Assembly (NCBI RefSeq): GCF_016757215.1
Contig: NZ_JAESIY010000008.1
Span: 1 to 64,000, forward strand
Length of the DNA stretch: 64,000 nucleotides
Direction: 5' to 3'
Source of the DNA: Fulvivirga sediminis
GTDB taxonomy: Bacteria; Bacteroidota; Bacteroidia; Cytophagales; Cyclobacteriaceae
In this document: one piece after another, positions 35,540-44,714 of the stretch
Numbering within the stretch: the first letter of the stretch is position 1
Layout of the letters: every line of letters starts with the position of its first letter
Program-made: the position numbers and the translations under genes
The notes under the pieces: model-generated
Told to the model about the DNA's origin: nothing
Seen by the model: only the letters and a program-made list of their open reading frames with translations
Database searches by the model: none

Positions 35540-37945
35540 ATGTTAACTAATTACCTCAAAGTTGCTTTTCGCAACATTACTAAACACAAACTCTTTTCGG
35601 TCATCAATATTCTTGGGCTTACCATAGGTATTGCAGGTACGCTTTTCATTGTAATGTATATTCAGGACGAACTTAGTTATGATCGGTTCAATGAAAAAGG
35701 AGATAGAATTTATAGAGTCAATTTGCATGGCAAGATAGCCGGGCAGGAGGTACATACTACCAGCACTGCTTACCCATTATATAAGGCATTAGTAGAGGAG
35801 ATACCAGAAATAGAGCAGGCCACACGTGTCAATGATATGCGCGAGTGGATATTCCGATATGAAGAGAAGGCATTTAAAGAAGATAAAGTGATGGCTGTTG
35901 ATTCTAACTTCTTTAATTTTTTCAGCTATGAACTGGTTAAAGGTAATCCTGATAAAGCGTTGCAAGATCCGAATAGTATAGTTATTTCTGAATTATTAGC
36001 AGAGAAATACTTTGGTGATGAAAATCCGCTTGATAAGACTATGGCCATAGGTAATGATAAGTCTAGCTATAAGGTTACTGGTGTTTTTGCGGAGGTACCA
36101 GGTAACTCTCATTTAAAGTTTAATGCTCTTTTATCATCCAGCTCCTTCCCTTGGATGAACAGAGATCAATGGCTTAGCAATAGCTTGTGGACTTATTATA
36201 TGATTAACAAAACTGGTAACCCGGCTGAGGTAGATCACAAGATGGATGCCATGATTGAAACACATGTAAGTCCTACTTTTGTGGAGTTTATGGGTAAAAG
36301 CCTGGCGGAATTTAGAAATGAAGGCGGTATTTATCGGTATTGGAGTATTCCTCTTTATGATATTCACCTGAAATCCAGCTTAAGAGATGAACCCGAACCT
36401 CCGGGCAGTATGAGCTACATCTGGATTATGACCGTCATAGGCATATTTATTATGGTAATTGCCTGTATTAATTTCATGAATCTTACTACAGCCAAATCAG
36501 CAGGTAGGGCTAAAGAAGTGGGGCTTCGTAAAACGCTAGGCTCACTAAGAACCACTTTGATCGGCCAGTTTTTAACGGAATCCGTTGCTTATACTTTAAT
36601 AGGTGCGGTGTTAGCTATGGGTGTGGTTTATGCATTAATGCCTTTGTTTAATGAAATATCAGGGAAGGAGTTACAGGCAAGTCAGTTATTAAATATCAAC
36701 TTGTTGGGGATCTTATTTGCGGTAATAATATTCGTAGGTTTACTAGCAGGTAGTTATCCGGCTTTATATCTCACTTCATTTAAAATTACTGAAGTCCTTA
36801 AAGGAAAGCTGAGAGCAGGTATGAAGAGCGGAGGAGTCAGAAGTTTTTTAGTTACTTTTCAGTTCTGGATTTCAATAGTGCTTATCATCTGCACAGCTAT
36901 TGTTTATCAGCAGCTCAAGTACGTTCAAAATCAGAATTTGGGTTTTGATAAAGATCATATCCTTTTAATAAATGATGCCTCTCGTCTGGACAAAAATCAA
37001 GTGGCCTTTAAAAATGAATTGAGGGCTAATACCAATATAGCTGGCGTTAGCTATTCTAATAATACGGTGCCGGGAGTTAATAATACCACCATCTTTAGAG
37101 GAGAAGGAGATGCTGCTGATCATATGATGTCTACCTATTATGCTGATTACGACCATCTCAAAGCACTGGACTTGAAACTAGTGGAAGGAAGGTTTTTTAG
37201 CAGAGATTTTCCGTCAGACTCTAACGCAGTGGTAATTAATGAAGCGGCTGTTAGAGAAATGGGTTGGCAAGATCCATTGAGTGAAAAAATCATTGATTTT
37301 AATGGAGATTCCGCAGTGAGTAGAGCTGTTATTGGGGTAGTGAAAGATTATAATTATGAAAGTTTGAAGTTCAATGTGAGGCCATTAGTGCTTCATTTTA
37401 CCAATACAGGAAATGTGCTTTATGTTCGTATAGCAGGAGATGACCCTGGTAGAATGGTTGCCGACATAACCAACGCTTGGGATAAGTATATGACCGGAGA
37501 TCCGCTTTCGTATTCATTTTTAGATGAAGACTATGATGCGCTATTTCGATCAGAGCAGCGACTCGGTAAAGTGTTTACGGTATTTACTGTTTTGGCAATA
37601 TTTATAGCCTGCCTTGGTTTATTTGGTTTAGCAGCATTTATGGCAGAGCAAAGAACCAAAGAAATAGGCATACGAAAAGTTTTGGGAGCAAGTGTGTGGA
37701 GCATCACCTCACTGATGTCGGCCGAATTTACTAAGCTCGTATTAATTGCTTTTGTGCTGGCTATCTATCCGGCCTATTATGTAATGGACAGTTGGTTAGA
37801 AGGCTTTGCTAACAAGGTAGAGATCAGCTATTGGATCTTTGCCCTGGGCGGACTATCTGCCTTATTGATATCATGGCTTACCGTGAGCTATCAATCCTTA
37901 AAAGCCGCGAAGGTGGACCCTGTTCGGTCTTTGAAGTATGAATAG
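35540..37945 (+). CDS. MacB/FtsX-type ABC transporter permease
   Basis: 801 residues. The first transmembrane helix is at about 17-42 (LFSVINILGLTIGIAGTLFI), followed by a MacB periplasmic core domain (~45-260). A first FtsX block (~290-430) contains GRAKEVGLRKTLGSLRTTLI. A second periplasmic domain (~450-660) and a second FtsX block (EQRTKEIGIRKVLGASVWSI) end in VDPVRSLKYE. This duplicated layout is common in Bacteroidota. It probably acts with the preceding ATPase and adaptor. Substrate (toxic compound, peptide or lipoprotein) is not predictable. Confidence 0.92.
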   Translation: MLTNYLKVAFRNITKHKLFSVINILGLTIGIAGTLFIVMYIQDELSYDRFNEKGDRIYRVNLHGKIAGQEVHTTSTAYPLYKALVEEIPEIEQATRVNDMREWIFRYEEKAFKEDKVMAVDSNFFNFFSYELVKGNPDKALQDPNSIVISELLAEKYFGDENPLDKTMAIGNDKSSYKVTGVFAEVPGNSHLKFNALLSSSSFPWMNRDQWLSNSLWTYYMINKTGNPAEVDHKMDAMIETHVSPTFVEFMGKSLAEFRNEGGIYRYWSIPLYDIHLKSSLRDEPEPPGSMSYIWIMTVIGIFIMVIACINFMNLTTAKSAGRAKEVGLRKTLGSLRTTLIGQFLTESVAYTLIGAVLAMGVVYALMPLFNEISGKELQASQLLNINLLGILFAVIIFVGLLAGSYPALYLTSFKITEVLKGKLRAGMKSGGVRSFLVTFQFWISIVLIICTAIVYQQLKYVQNQNLGFDKDHILLINDASRLDKNQVAFKNELRANTNIAGVSYSNNTVPGVNNTTIFRGEGDAADHMMSTYYADYDHLKALDLKLVEGRFFSRDFPSDSNAVVINEAAVREMGWQDPLSEKIIDFNGDSAVSRAVIGVVKDYNYESLKFNVRPLVLHFTNTGNVLYVRIAGDDPGRMVADITNAWDKYMTGDPLSYSFLDEDYDALFRSEQRLGKVFTVFTVLAIFIACLGLFGLAAFMAEQRTKEIGIRKVLGASVWSITSLMSAEFTKLVLIAFVLAIYPAYYVMDSWLEGFANKVEISYWIFALGGLSALLISWLTVSYQSLKAAKVDPVRSLKYE

Positions 37946-37962
37946 GAGTTTGGATTATAAAT

Positions 37963-38009
37963 AAAAAGAGACAGGCTCAAAAGTAATTACTTTTGAGCTG
38001 TCTCTTTTT
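37963..38009. terminator. bidirectional intrinsic terminator
   Basis: A long near-perfect inverted repeat with arms 37963-37986 and 37987-38009 and a single bulged G, with A-run and T-run ends. It lies between the permease gene and the convergent pentapeptide gene. Confidence 0.88.
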
Positions 38010-38012
38010 ATG

Positions 38013-38603
38013 CTATTCAATATTCAACTGATGTTGATCTAAAAGTCCTGCTAGGTTAAGGGATGAGAATTTTGCTCTCTTCATTTTATTGTAATTAGGA
38101 TCAATACTGAAGTTTTTAGCGGTTCTAAAGTCGACTCCAATTAATATGGTATGAGAAAAAACGGTTCCTTCTAGGTCGCAATGATCAAAGGAAGACAGTG
38201 TCAGGTCTGTATTAGAAAAGTTAGTTTCTTTTAATGAGCAATGAGAGAAAATGGTTTTCTTCATTTTTGTGCCTAAAAAAATGCTATAGTCTAAAAAGCA
38301 TTCATGAAAGTTGAATGAAAAACGGAAAGAGTTACAGCGAGTAAAGTCCAGCCCAAGGAGCTTGCAGTTGATAAACGTACAGTTGCTTAAACCAACACTT
38401 TCCAAGGTAGCCATGCTAAAGTTGCACTGATTAAATTCGCAGCTTTCATAGTCATTGTCGGTTAGGTCTGCTTTGCTAAAGTCACAATCTTTAAATTTAC
38501 ATTTGATAAATTCACGATTGGTGATCTTTTTGCCAGCTGCTTTAATCTTTGAAAAGACTTTTGATTGATAAACCTTAGGATCTTCGGTAGTATTCATATG
38601 CAT
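38013..38603 (-). CDS. pentapeptide-repeat protein
   Basis: 196 residues from ATG 38603 (a second ATG at 38597 is equally plausible). From about residue 30 it follows the A(D/N)LxX rhythm, for example CKFKDCDFSKADLTDNDYES, NFSMATLESVGLSNCTF and TIFSHCSLKETNFSNTDL, forming a right-handed quadrilateral beta-helix. Some such proteins (Qnr, MfpA) mimic DNA and protect gyrase, but most have unknown roles and the name does not imply resistance. A TATTTTTG element just upstream argues against the TTG start at 38618. Confidence 0.87.
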   Translation of the reverse strand: MHMNTTEDPKVYQSKVFSKIKAAGKKITNREFIKCKFKDCDFSKADLTDNDYESCEFNQCNFSMATLESVGLSNCTFINCKLLGLDFTRCNSFRFSFNFHECFLDYSIFLGTKMKKTIFSHCSLKETNFSNTDLTLSSFDHCDLEGTVFSHTILIGVDFRTAKNFSIDPNYNKMKRAKFSSLNLAGLLDQHQLNIE

Positions 38604-38615
38604 TATTCTCTTAGG

Positions 38616-38623
38616 CAAAAATA
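38616..38623 (-). promoter_or_regulatory. -7 promoter element of the pentapeptide-repeat gene
   Basis: On the minus strand TATTTTTG matches TAnnTTTG. It lies 13 bp upstream of ATG 38603, implying a very short 5' leader. No TTTG -33 box is evident. Confidence 0.4.
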
Positions 38624-38703
38624 GATAACCTCTAGCTATTTTATGAACTAATACCTTTTATTGGTTATTAATAATTTAAGAGTCTGTTCTATAAACCAGG
38701 TGT

Positions 38704-39954
38704 TTATTTTGATACCCTGAAGCCTGTTTTAAATACTACAGGAGAAGGGTAGGGGCTTTTTGGAGGATTGTGAAGCACATTAAACATCACTAAGGTTTGC
38801 ATCTCCAACCATTTGGTTATTTTAAATTTTCGACCAATGCCTATCAGTAGGGTTTGTTTCCAGCTTCTTTCGTTTTGCTCTATAGATCCGGTGGTGGTTC
38901 TAAGGCACTCGCCTTCTAGTTGCACCATCAAGTTATTAAATACGGTGTGGTTTCCAAATACACTAAAACCATAAGTTTCATCATCCAGTTGTTTTAAGCC
39001 AGATTTGTCAGCACCAAATTGTGTTCGGTAGGCTCCGGTTATGCCTATTTCGGAGGCTTTATTCAGTTTATAGGCTACTACAGGTGATAGATCTACTGTT
39101 ACAGGATTTGTTTTACTTACGTTGAAATTTCCTCCTAGGCTTAACCTTTCCCAGAAAGTTTTGTCTTTTAATGAATTTCTCTTTTGGGCCGTGCTTAAAT
39201 CTTTGCTATTTGGGACATAACTGTACTTCTTTTTAAGGCCATTCATTTTAGATTGTACCTCTTGTATTTTATCAGAATGTTGGGTGATAAACTCTCGTGC
39301 TTGTGAGGTCATTTTTGCTTTCATGGCTTGCTTGGCCTCTTTCTGTCGCATTTGCTCCTGAGTTTTTTCTAGTTGCTCTTTGTAGTTTTCTAATTTTGAA
39401 AATTCAGAATTTTCGGCACCATCTAATGATTGAATATCGCCTCTTTTTTTAAGTTCTTCTTCCGCTCTTTTGGTTAATTCCTTTTCAGCCTGATCTACAG
39501 TGGTAGAATCTAACTTGATGTCTGGAATGTCAGTGCCGAGTTCATCTTCTAGTCTGGCTTTGGCTTCCGCTTTAACAGCTGCGCTGTCCATAGGGAGGTC
39601 CAACTCATCATGAATCGCTTTAAGGCCTTTTTCTTTTAATGTGGAGGTGGTGTCAATGGGAATCTCCGTGGGAAGGTGGTGATTTTTTAGTGAGTCTTTG
39701 GCAATAGCCTGCACCTCGGTTTTAGCTTTATTTACTAAGGTGGAGTCATTAAAAGTAGAATCAGGAAGATGCTGAGATAGTTTTTTATCTATTTCTTTAG
39801 CATCCTTTCTCAGGTATTTTTTATACAGCCTTTCTTTTTTGGCCGGATCTTTTATTTGATCGAGCTTGGCTTGGTGCTCACTGGATATATTTTGAGCCTG
39901 CAATCCATAAGAAATAAGGATTAGAACTACGACTAAAAAGGAAGGACTTCTCAT
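38704..39954 (-). CDS. secreted helical plus barrel-like outer-membrane protein, unknown function
   Basis: 416 residues with an SPI signal peptide (SFLVVVLILISYGLQAQ). Residues ~22-265 are highly charged and helical, with repeated 'LDSTxVxxAExELxxR'-style units (IPIDTTSTLKEKGLKAI, LPMDSAAVKAEAKARLEDEL, IKLDSTTVDQAEKELTKRAE). The last ~150 residues have amphipathic strands ending VVFKTGFRVSK, as in outer-membrane barrels. The signal peptide shows it is exported. No family name is recognised. It appears to be monocistronic. Confidence 0.6.
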   Translation of the reverse strand: MRSPSFLVVVLILISYGLQAQNISSEHQAKLDQIKDPAKKERLYKKYLRKDAKEIDKKLSQHLPDSTFNDSTLVNKAKTEVQAIAKDSLKNHHLPTEIPIDTTSTLKEKGLKAIHDELDLPMDSAAVKAEAKARLEDELGTDIPDIKLDSTTVDQAEKELTKRAEEELKKRGDIQSLDGAENSEFSKLENYKEQLEKTQEQMRQKEAKQAMKAKMTSQAREFITQHSDKIQEVQSKMNGLKKKYSYVPNSKDLSTAQKRNSLKDKTFWERLSLGGNFNVSKTNPVTVDLSPVVAYKLNKASEIGITGAYRTQFGADKSGLKQLDDETYGFSVFGNHTVFNNLMVQLEGECLRTTTGSIEQNERSWKQTLLIGIGRKFKITKWLEMQTLVMFNVLHNPPKSPYPSPVVFKTGFRVSK

Positions 39955-40074
39955 AAATGCTAAATAGGCTGCAAGAAACTAATATTTACTGTAAAAGTGA
40001 AAGTTTATATTGTCAATTTTATAATACATTTGATTGGTGATTATGAATCAGTGAAAGCTTTGTTGGAAATATAG

Positions 40075-40123
40075 CATCAAAAAAGAGGTCGACTGTTAGT
40101 GTAAAGACGACCTCTTTTTGATG
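40075..40123 (-). terminator. intrinsic terminator after leuS
   Basis: Inverted repeat with arms 40075-40091 and 40108-40123 (one bulge in an A run), core GAGGTCG/CGACCTC. It lies 18 bp past the leuS stop. Confidence 0.8.
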
Positions 40124-40140
40124 AGTAATTATCTTGTAAG

Positions 40141-43062
40141 TTAAATTACCACATTCACAATTTTCTTTGGTACTACTATGACCTTTTTAGGTGTTTTACC
40201 TTCAAGCCATTTTTGTATAATTTCTGAAGCTAAAACCTGCTTTTCAATTTCTTCCCTTGGCATATCTGCAGGGAATGACATTTTAGCTCTCATTTTTCCA
40301 TTTACTGATACTGGATATTCATGACTATCTTCTACCAAATAGCTTTCATCATAAGCAGGGAATTGTGCCGTAGTAACACTGGTTACATGACCTAGCTTGC
40401 TCCATAGCTCTTCTGCAATATGAGGTGCGTAAGGAGATAAAACGATCACTAGTTGCTCAAGAATTTCTGCTTTATTACACTTCAATGAAGTAAGCTCATT
40501 CACACAAATCATAAACTCGCTTACAGAAGTATTGAAAGAATACTTTTCAATGTCTTCTTGAGCTTTCTTAATGGTTTTATGGAGCACTTTCAACTCTTCT
40601 TTCGTGGCCTTTTCTGTAGATACAAAGAAGTTGTCTTTATCATCATGGAATAGGTTCCAGAACCTTCTTAAGAACTTGAATACGCCATCTATACCGTTGG
40701 TATTCCAGGGCTTAAATTGCTCCAATGGCCCAAGGAACATCTCGTACATTCTTAAAGTATCAGCACCGTATTTTTCAATGATGTCATCAGGGTTTACCAC
40801 GTTGTATTTAGACTTAGACATCTTCTCTACCTCAGAGCTGCAAAGGTACTTTCCATCAGCTTCAGGTATAACAATGGCATTTTTAAGTTCAGCTCGCCAT
40901 TTTTTAAAGGCTTCGATATCTAACTCATCATTATAAACCATATTAATGTCTACATGAATAGGAGTGATTTGATCAAAGCTAATCTCTTTAGGCGTAAAGT
41001 CTGTCCCATTGTTTTGGTTGAACGAAGCAATGCCTTCCGAAATCAGTTTTTCAATAATCTCTTTTTCTGCATTAGTAAGATTAGATTTCTTAATCTTATC
41101 TACAATACCTTTTGAAAGATATATTTCAGGCTTTTGACCTTCAGAAGCACCAGTATATTCTAACGTAAGTCTGTAAACTAAGCTAGATACTCCCTGAATC
41201 ATTCCCTGGTTGATCAGCTTTTTAAAGGGCTCTTCTACAGTAACATAACCCTGGTCATATAAGAATTTAGTCCAGAATCTTGAATATAATAAGTGACCAG
41301 TAGCATGCTCAGATCCACCGATGTATAAGTCTACATTTTCCCAATATTCCTGCGCTTCTTTGCTAACAAAGGCATCCTCATTATGAGCATCCATATAGCG
41401 GAAGAAGTACCAGCTAGAACCTGCCCAACCCGGCATGGTGCTCAGCTCAATAGGATCGCCTTTTTCTGTAGTCCAGTCTTTAGCGCGTCCCAATGGAGGC
41501 TCACCATCTTCCGTAGGTAAGTATTTATCTATTTCTGGCAGTACCAAAGGCAGCTTATCAGTATCCATCAAATACGGATTACCATCCTGATAGTAAACAG
41601 GCAGTGGCTCACCCCAATATCTTTGACGGGTGAAAATGGCATCGCGCATTCTATAGTTGATCTTGGCTTTACCTATGCCTTGTTTTTCCAGCTCCTCTAT
41701 GCCTTTAAGGATAGCCTCTTTAGGCGAAAGTCCGTTAAGGAAACCTGAGTTGATCATGATGCCCTCTTTAGTAGGGTCAGCGGCTTCTTCAATATTAGCC
41801 CCTTCAATAATAGGTACTATAGGAAGGTCAAAGTGCTTGGCAAAGTCATAATCGCGCTGATCACCAGCAGGTACGGCCATTACTGCGCCAGTACCGTAGC
41901 CAGCCAATACATAATCTGCCACCCAGATAGGCACCTGCTCTCCGCTAAAAGGATGGATAGCATAAGCACCAGTGAAAGCACCGGTAATGGTTTTTACATC
42001 CGTCATACGCTCGCGCTCAGATCGGTTAGCCGCCTTTTCGGCGTAAGCCATTACAGTCTCTTTCTGGTCTTCAGTAACTAACTGCTTTACCAGCTCACTT
42101 TCCGGCGCTAATGCCAGATAGGTAACACCAAAAATAGTATCTATTCTGGTAGTGAAAACAGTGATATCTATATCATGACCCTCTACTTTAAAATCCAGCT
42201 CCGCACCCATAGATTTGCCAATCCAGTTGCGCTGCATTTCTTTCAAAGGCTCTGGCCAATCGATAGTTTCCAGGCCGGTCAGTAACCTTTCTGCATAAGC
42301 CGTGATGCGCATCATCCACTGCATCATTTTCTTTCTTACCACAGGGTGACCGCCTCTTTCAGAGAAGCCGTCTTTCACCTCGTCATTAGAAAGTACAGTG
42401 CCTAATGCAGGACACCAGTTTACGGTGGTGTCAGCTAAGTAAGAAAGTCTGTATTTTAATAATATTTGCTGTTGCTCTTTTTCTGAAAACCCTTTCCACT
42501 CTTCAGCAGTGAAGGCAGGAGTATCTTCATCGCAAACAGCATTAACAGTGGCATTACCTTTCGCTTCAAATTCTGCTACCAGGCTTTCGATAGATTCTGC
42601 CTTGTCAGTGTTGTTATTATAATAGCTGTTAAAAAGCTGCATAAAAATCCACTGAGTCCATTTGTAGAACTTAGGGTCTGAGGTGCGCACTTCTTTATCC
42701 CAATCAAAAGAGAAGCCTATATTACGAAGCTGCTCTTTATATCTTTTAATGTTTTCTTCTGTAGTAATAGCAGGGTGCTGTCCGGTTTGGATAGCATATT
42801 GCTCAGCCGGCAAACCGAAAGCATCAAACCCCATAGGGTGGAGCACGTTAAAGCCCTTCAGTTTTTTGAATCGAGAAACAATATCAGAAGCGATATATCC
42901 CAGCGGATGACCTACATGTAATCCTGCTCCTGAAGGATATGGAAACATATCTAAAGAGTAAAATTTAGGTTTTGAAGGATCTACTGAAGCTTTATACGTG
43001 TCGTTGTCAGCCCAGAACTGCTGCCATTTTTTCTCTATTTCGCTGAAGTTATATTCTGCCAT
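40141..43062 (-). CDS. leuS: leucyl-tRNA synthetase
   Basis: 973 residues. Class I motifs: HIGH-type [15 protein letters not shown] near residue 42-56 and KMSKS in [17 protein letters not shown] near residue 745. The CP1 editing domain includes [20 protein letters not shown] and [23 protein letters not shown]. The C-terminal anticodon-binding helical bundle ends in a short VNVVI tail. It charges tRNA-Leu in the cytoplasm. Compared with the Bacteroidota LeuRS pattern I recall, an extra ~45-residue stretch lies between GMIQG and [10 protein letters not shown], before KMSKS. Confidence 0.97.
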   Translation of the reverse strand: MAEYNFSEIEKKWQQFWADNDTYKASVDPSKPKFYSLDMFPYPSGAGLHVGHPLGYIASDIVSRFKKLKGFNVLHPMGFDAFGLPAEQYAIQTGQHPAITTEENIKRYKEQLRNIGFSFDWDKEVRTSDPKFYKWTQWIFMQLFNSYYNNNTDKAESIESLVAEFEAKGNATVNAVCDEDTPAFTAEEWKGFSEKEQQQILLKYRLSYLADTTVNWCPALGTVLSNDEVKDGFSERGGHPVVRKKMMQWMMRITAYAERLLTGLETIDWPEPLKEMQRNWIGKSMGAELDFKVEGHDIDITVFTTRIDTIFGVTYLALAPESELVKQLVTEDQKETVMAYAEKAANRSERERMTDVKTITGAFTGAYAIHPFSGEQVPIWVADYVLAGYGTGAVMAVPAGDQRDYDFAKHFDLPIVPIIEGANIEEAADPTKEGIMINSGFLNGLSPKEAILKGIEELEKQGIGKAKINYRMRDAIFTRQRYWGEPLPVYYQDGNPYLMDTDKLPLVLPEIDKYLPTEDGEPPLGRAKDWTTEKGDPIELSTMPGWAGSSWYFFRYMDAHNEDAFVSKEAQEYWENVDLYIGGSEHATGHLLYSRFWTKFLYDQGYVTVEEPFKKLINQGMIQGVSSLVYRLTLEYTGASEGQKPEIYLSKGIVDKIKKSNLTNAEKEIIEKLISEGIASFNQNNGTDFTPKEISFDQITPIHVDINMVYNDELDIEAFKKWRAELKNAIVIPEADGKYLCSSEVEKMSKSKYNVVNPDDIIEKYGADTLRMYEMFLGPLEQFKPWNTNGIDGVFKFLRRFWNLFHDDKDNFFVSTEKATKEELKVLHKTIKKAQEDIEKYSFNTSVSEFMICVNELTSLKCNKAEILEQLVIVLSPYAPHIAEELWSKLGHVTSVTTAQFPAYDESYLVEDSHEYPVSVNGKMRAKMSFPADMPREEIEKQVLASEIIQKWLEGKTPKKVIVVPKKIVNVVI

Positions 43063-43088
43063 TTTGGTTGTTTTAGTTTACAGACCTG

Positions 43089-43096
43089 CAAAAATA
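43089..43096 (-). promoter_or_regulatory. -7 promoter element of leuS
   Basis: On the minus strand TATTTTTG matches TAnnTTTG, 26 bp upstream of the leuS ATG. No good TTTG box is seen 19-21 nt further upstream. Confidence 0.45.
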
Positions 43097-43309
43097 AGAG
43101 GATTTTATTGCATTAGAAGGGTTGGTGGAAGTAAAATGTAGACTTTGTCTCCCCATGCTGTGTCTAGAGGTAGGAAAAAGTATTCAAAATTCCAATAAGG
43201 TCCGCCAGTCTTTCACTATGAGTTTTGAAGTAAAAAGGATAGATTAAACATTATATAAAGTAAGGGGTATTTGCATACCTCATCAGTATCTACCTAATCT
43301 TATGAAAAA

Positions 43310-44575
43310 ATGATACGGAAGGAATATATCGAAACTATGAATGGACAAAAAAGTCTTCAAAGAAGAAGATTATTAAAGGAGATATATTTTATAATAAAAC
43401 AAGAGCCAAAGACCAAAAAGTCCTTAAAATATGAAGATAAGCAAAATTTCAGGAAAGCAATTAAGGAAAGGCTTAAGGAAAGCAAAAGAAGAGCATACAG
43501 AGGCGATCTAATCTTGGAGATAGACTATTATACAACTAAGGGCAATCCTCCACCATTGCAAACACTTACTAAAAACTATCTTGATTTATTACATAAACCA
43601 ATGCCAGAGATTGATGATCTTGAGGGAATCTTATTTAAAGATGACAGTCAAATAAAAATATTAATAGCAAATTATCATTTGAATGAGCATGGCGATAATG
43701 AAGCCCAAATAAGGATAAAGACAAGTACTTTAAAATCATTTTACGAAGATATTTCTTTAGCTTATCGAATAATAAGAAATGACTTTATTGATAAGGATTA
43801 TTCTAATAATTACAAATTTGTAGAATATTTGAAGGATGAAGGTGTAGACGATAATGCTAAGGCGTATAGTGATTACAATAATCTTTTAAAAAATCAGCTA
43901 GAGATAAAAAATACATTTGGAGAGGAATATTTTTTGACACGTGAGTTGCTCTATAAAAAGGAAATACAGGAGCATTATCTAAGCTTTAACCGAATGAATA
44001 TTTATGATTTGGTTCATTTATTTCAATCTGAGTTTTCGGGTAATAGAGAATGTAAAAATGACATGTTTTATGTGGAATTATGGAAGTCAACTAAAAATTA
44101 TGTTTTTCTGGCTTCAGATTTCTTTGATTTAGGCAAACAACCTTCAGAGGATGGAGACTCAAAAATTTTAAAAGCTCAAGTTCGAATAAAGCTAAATGAA
44201 TTTAAAAAGGAAAACAGTGTCCTGTTTCCATTCCTTGTTCCGTTGAGTATTATGGTTTTATTTGTGCCTCCAAAGAAAAATATAATTGATTTAGATAATC
44301 TGGCTAGGAATTATATTGTACCATTTATAATTGAAATTCTTCGGCCACCATCTTCACATGTCAAAACAGTAAACAATTTTTCATTTTTTGAACAAAATTT
44401 AGAAATTCATCAAAAATTTAATGCAAATTCTCTCACAAATTATCAATTAATACAACTGCCTAGGCAAGATAATTCACCTGAGAATGGAGAAATCAAATTT
44501 GTATTGACTAATGGAAACTCTAGATATAAAAATGTTAGGAAAACAGTTAATGATATAATTAGAAAATGGGTATAA
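43310..44575 (+). CDS. double RusA-like protein with split catalytic residues
   Basis: 421 residues, Lys/Asn-rich, no signal peptide. Residues ~50-135 resemble a RusA Holliday-junction resolvase: GDLILEIDYYTTKGNPP, then LQTLTKNYLDLL, then GILFKDDSQIKILIANYH, retaining the DD pair (D111, D112) and K88. The D-L-D-N site is degenerate (P-L-Q-T). Residues ~288-360 repeat the start of the fold: FLVPLSIMVLFVPPKKNIID then DLDNLARNYI (D327, D329), but without a following DD motif. The assignment rests on motifs only. It is first in the repeat-separated accessory array and has ATG 43310 as start. It could be an inactive structure-binding protein. Confidence 0.5.
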   Translation: MIRKEYIETMNGQKSLQRRRLLKEIYFIIKQEPKTKKSLKYEDKQNFRKAIKERLKESKRRAYRGDLILEIDYYTTKGNPPPLQTLTKNYLDLLHKPMPEIDDLEGILFKDDSQIKILIANYHLNEHGDNEAQIRIKTSTLKSFYEDISLAYRIIRNDFIDKDYSNNYKFVEYLKDEGVDDNAKAYSDYNNLLKNQLEIKNTFGEEYFLTRELLYKKEIQEHYLSFNRMNIYDLVHLFQSEFSGNRECKNDMFYVELWKSTKNYVFLASDFFDLGKQPSEDGDSKILKAQVRIKLNEFKKENSVLFPFLVPLSIMVLFVPPKKNIIDLDNLARNYIVPFIIEILRPPSSHVKTVNNFSFFEQNLEIHQKFNANSLTNYQLIQLPRQDNSPENGEIKFVLTNGNSRYKNVRKTVNDIIRKWV

Positions 44576-44587
44576 TTATCTATGTCG

Positions 44588-44700
44588 TAATTCCATTGCT
44601 ATAAAAATTTCATTAGCATTCGTATCGCCAGTTTATTCAGAGGCAGTGGAAATGGGCGGAAGATAAAATCTCAATCTAGCTGGATTAAATAAGACACTAA
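44588..44700 (+). repeat. dispersed structured repeat, copy A
   Basis: First of four related intergenic elements (also B at 46379, C at 47691, D at 48460). Shared core: ATTAGCATT..GT..GCCAGTTTA, then an AGGCA..G..AATG hairpin and GATAAAATC. In this copy the small palindromes are partly degenerate. All copies are in the same orientation as the genes. It follows the double RusA-like gene and runs to the start of the GldM-like gene. Confidence 0.75.
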
Positions 44701-44714
44701 TCAGAATAATAGAG

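Noticed and set aside
38013-38603. Quinolone-resistance (Qnr) protein
   Set aside because: Only the generic pentapeptide fold is supported; no Qnr-specific loops are recognisable.
43302-43313. Mini-frame ATG-AAA-AAA-TGA overlapping the start of the double RusA-like gene
   Set aside because: Three codons in an A-rich stretch are expected by chance.
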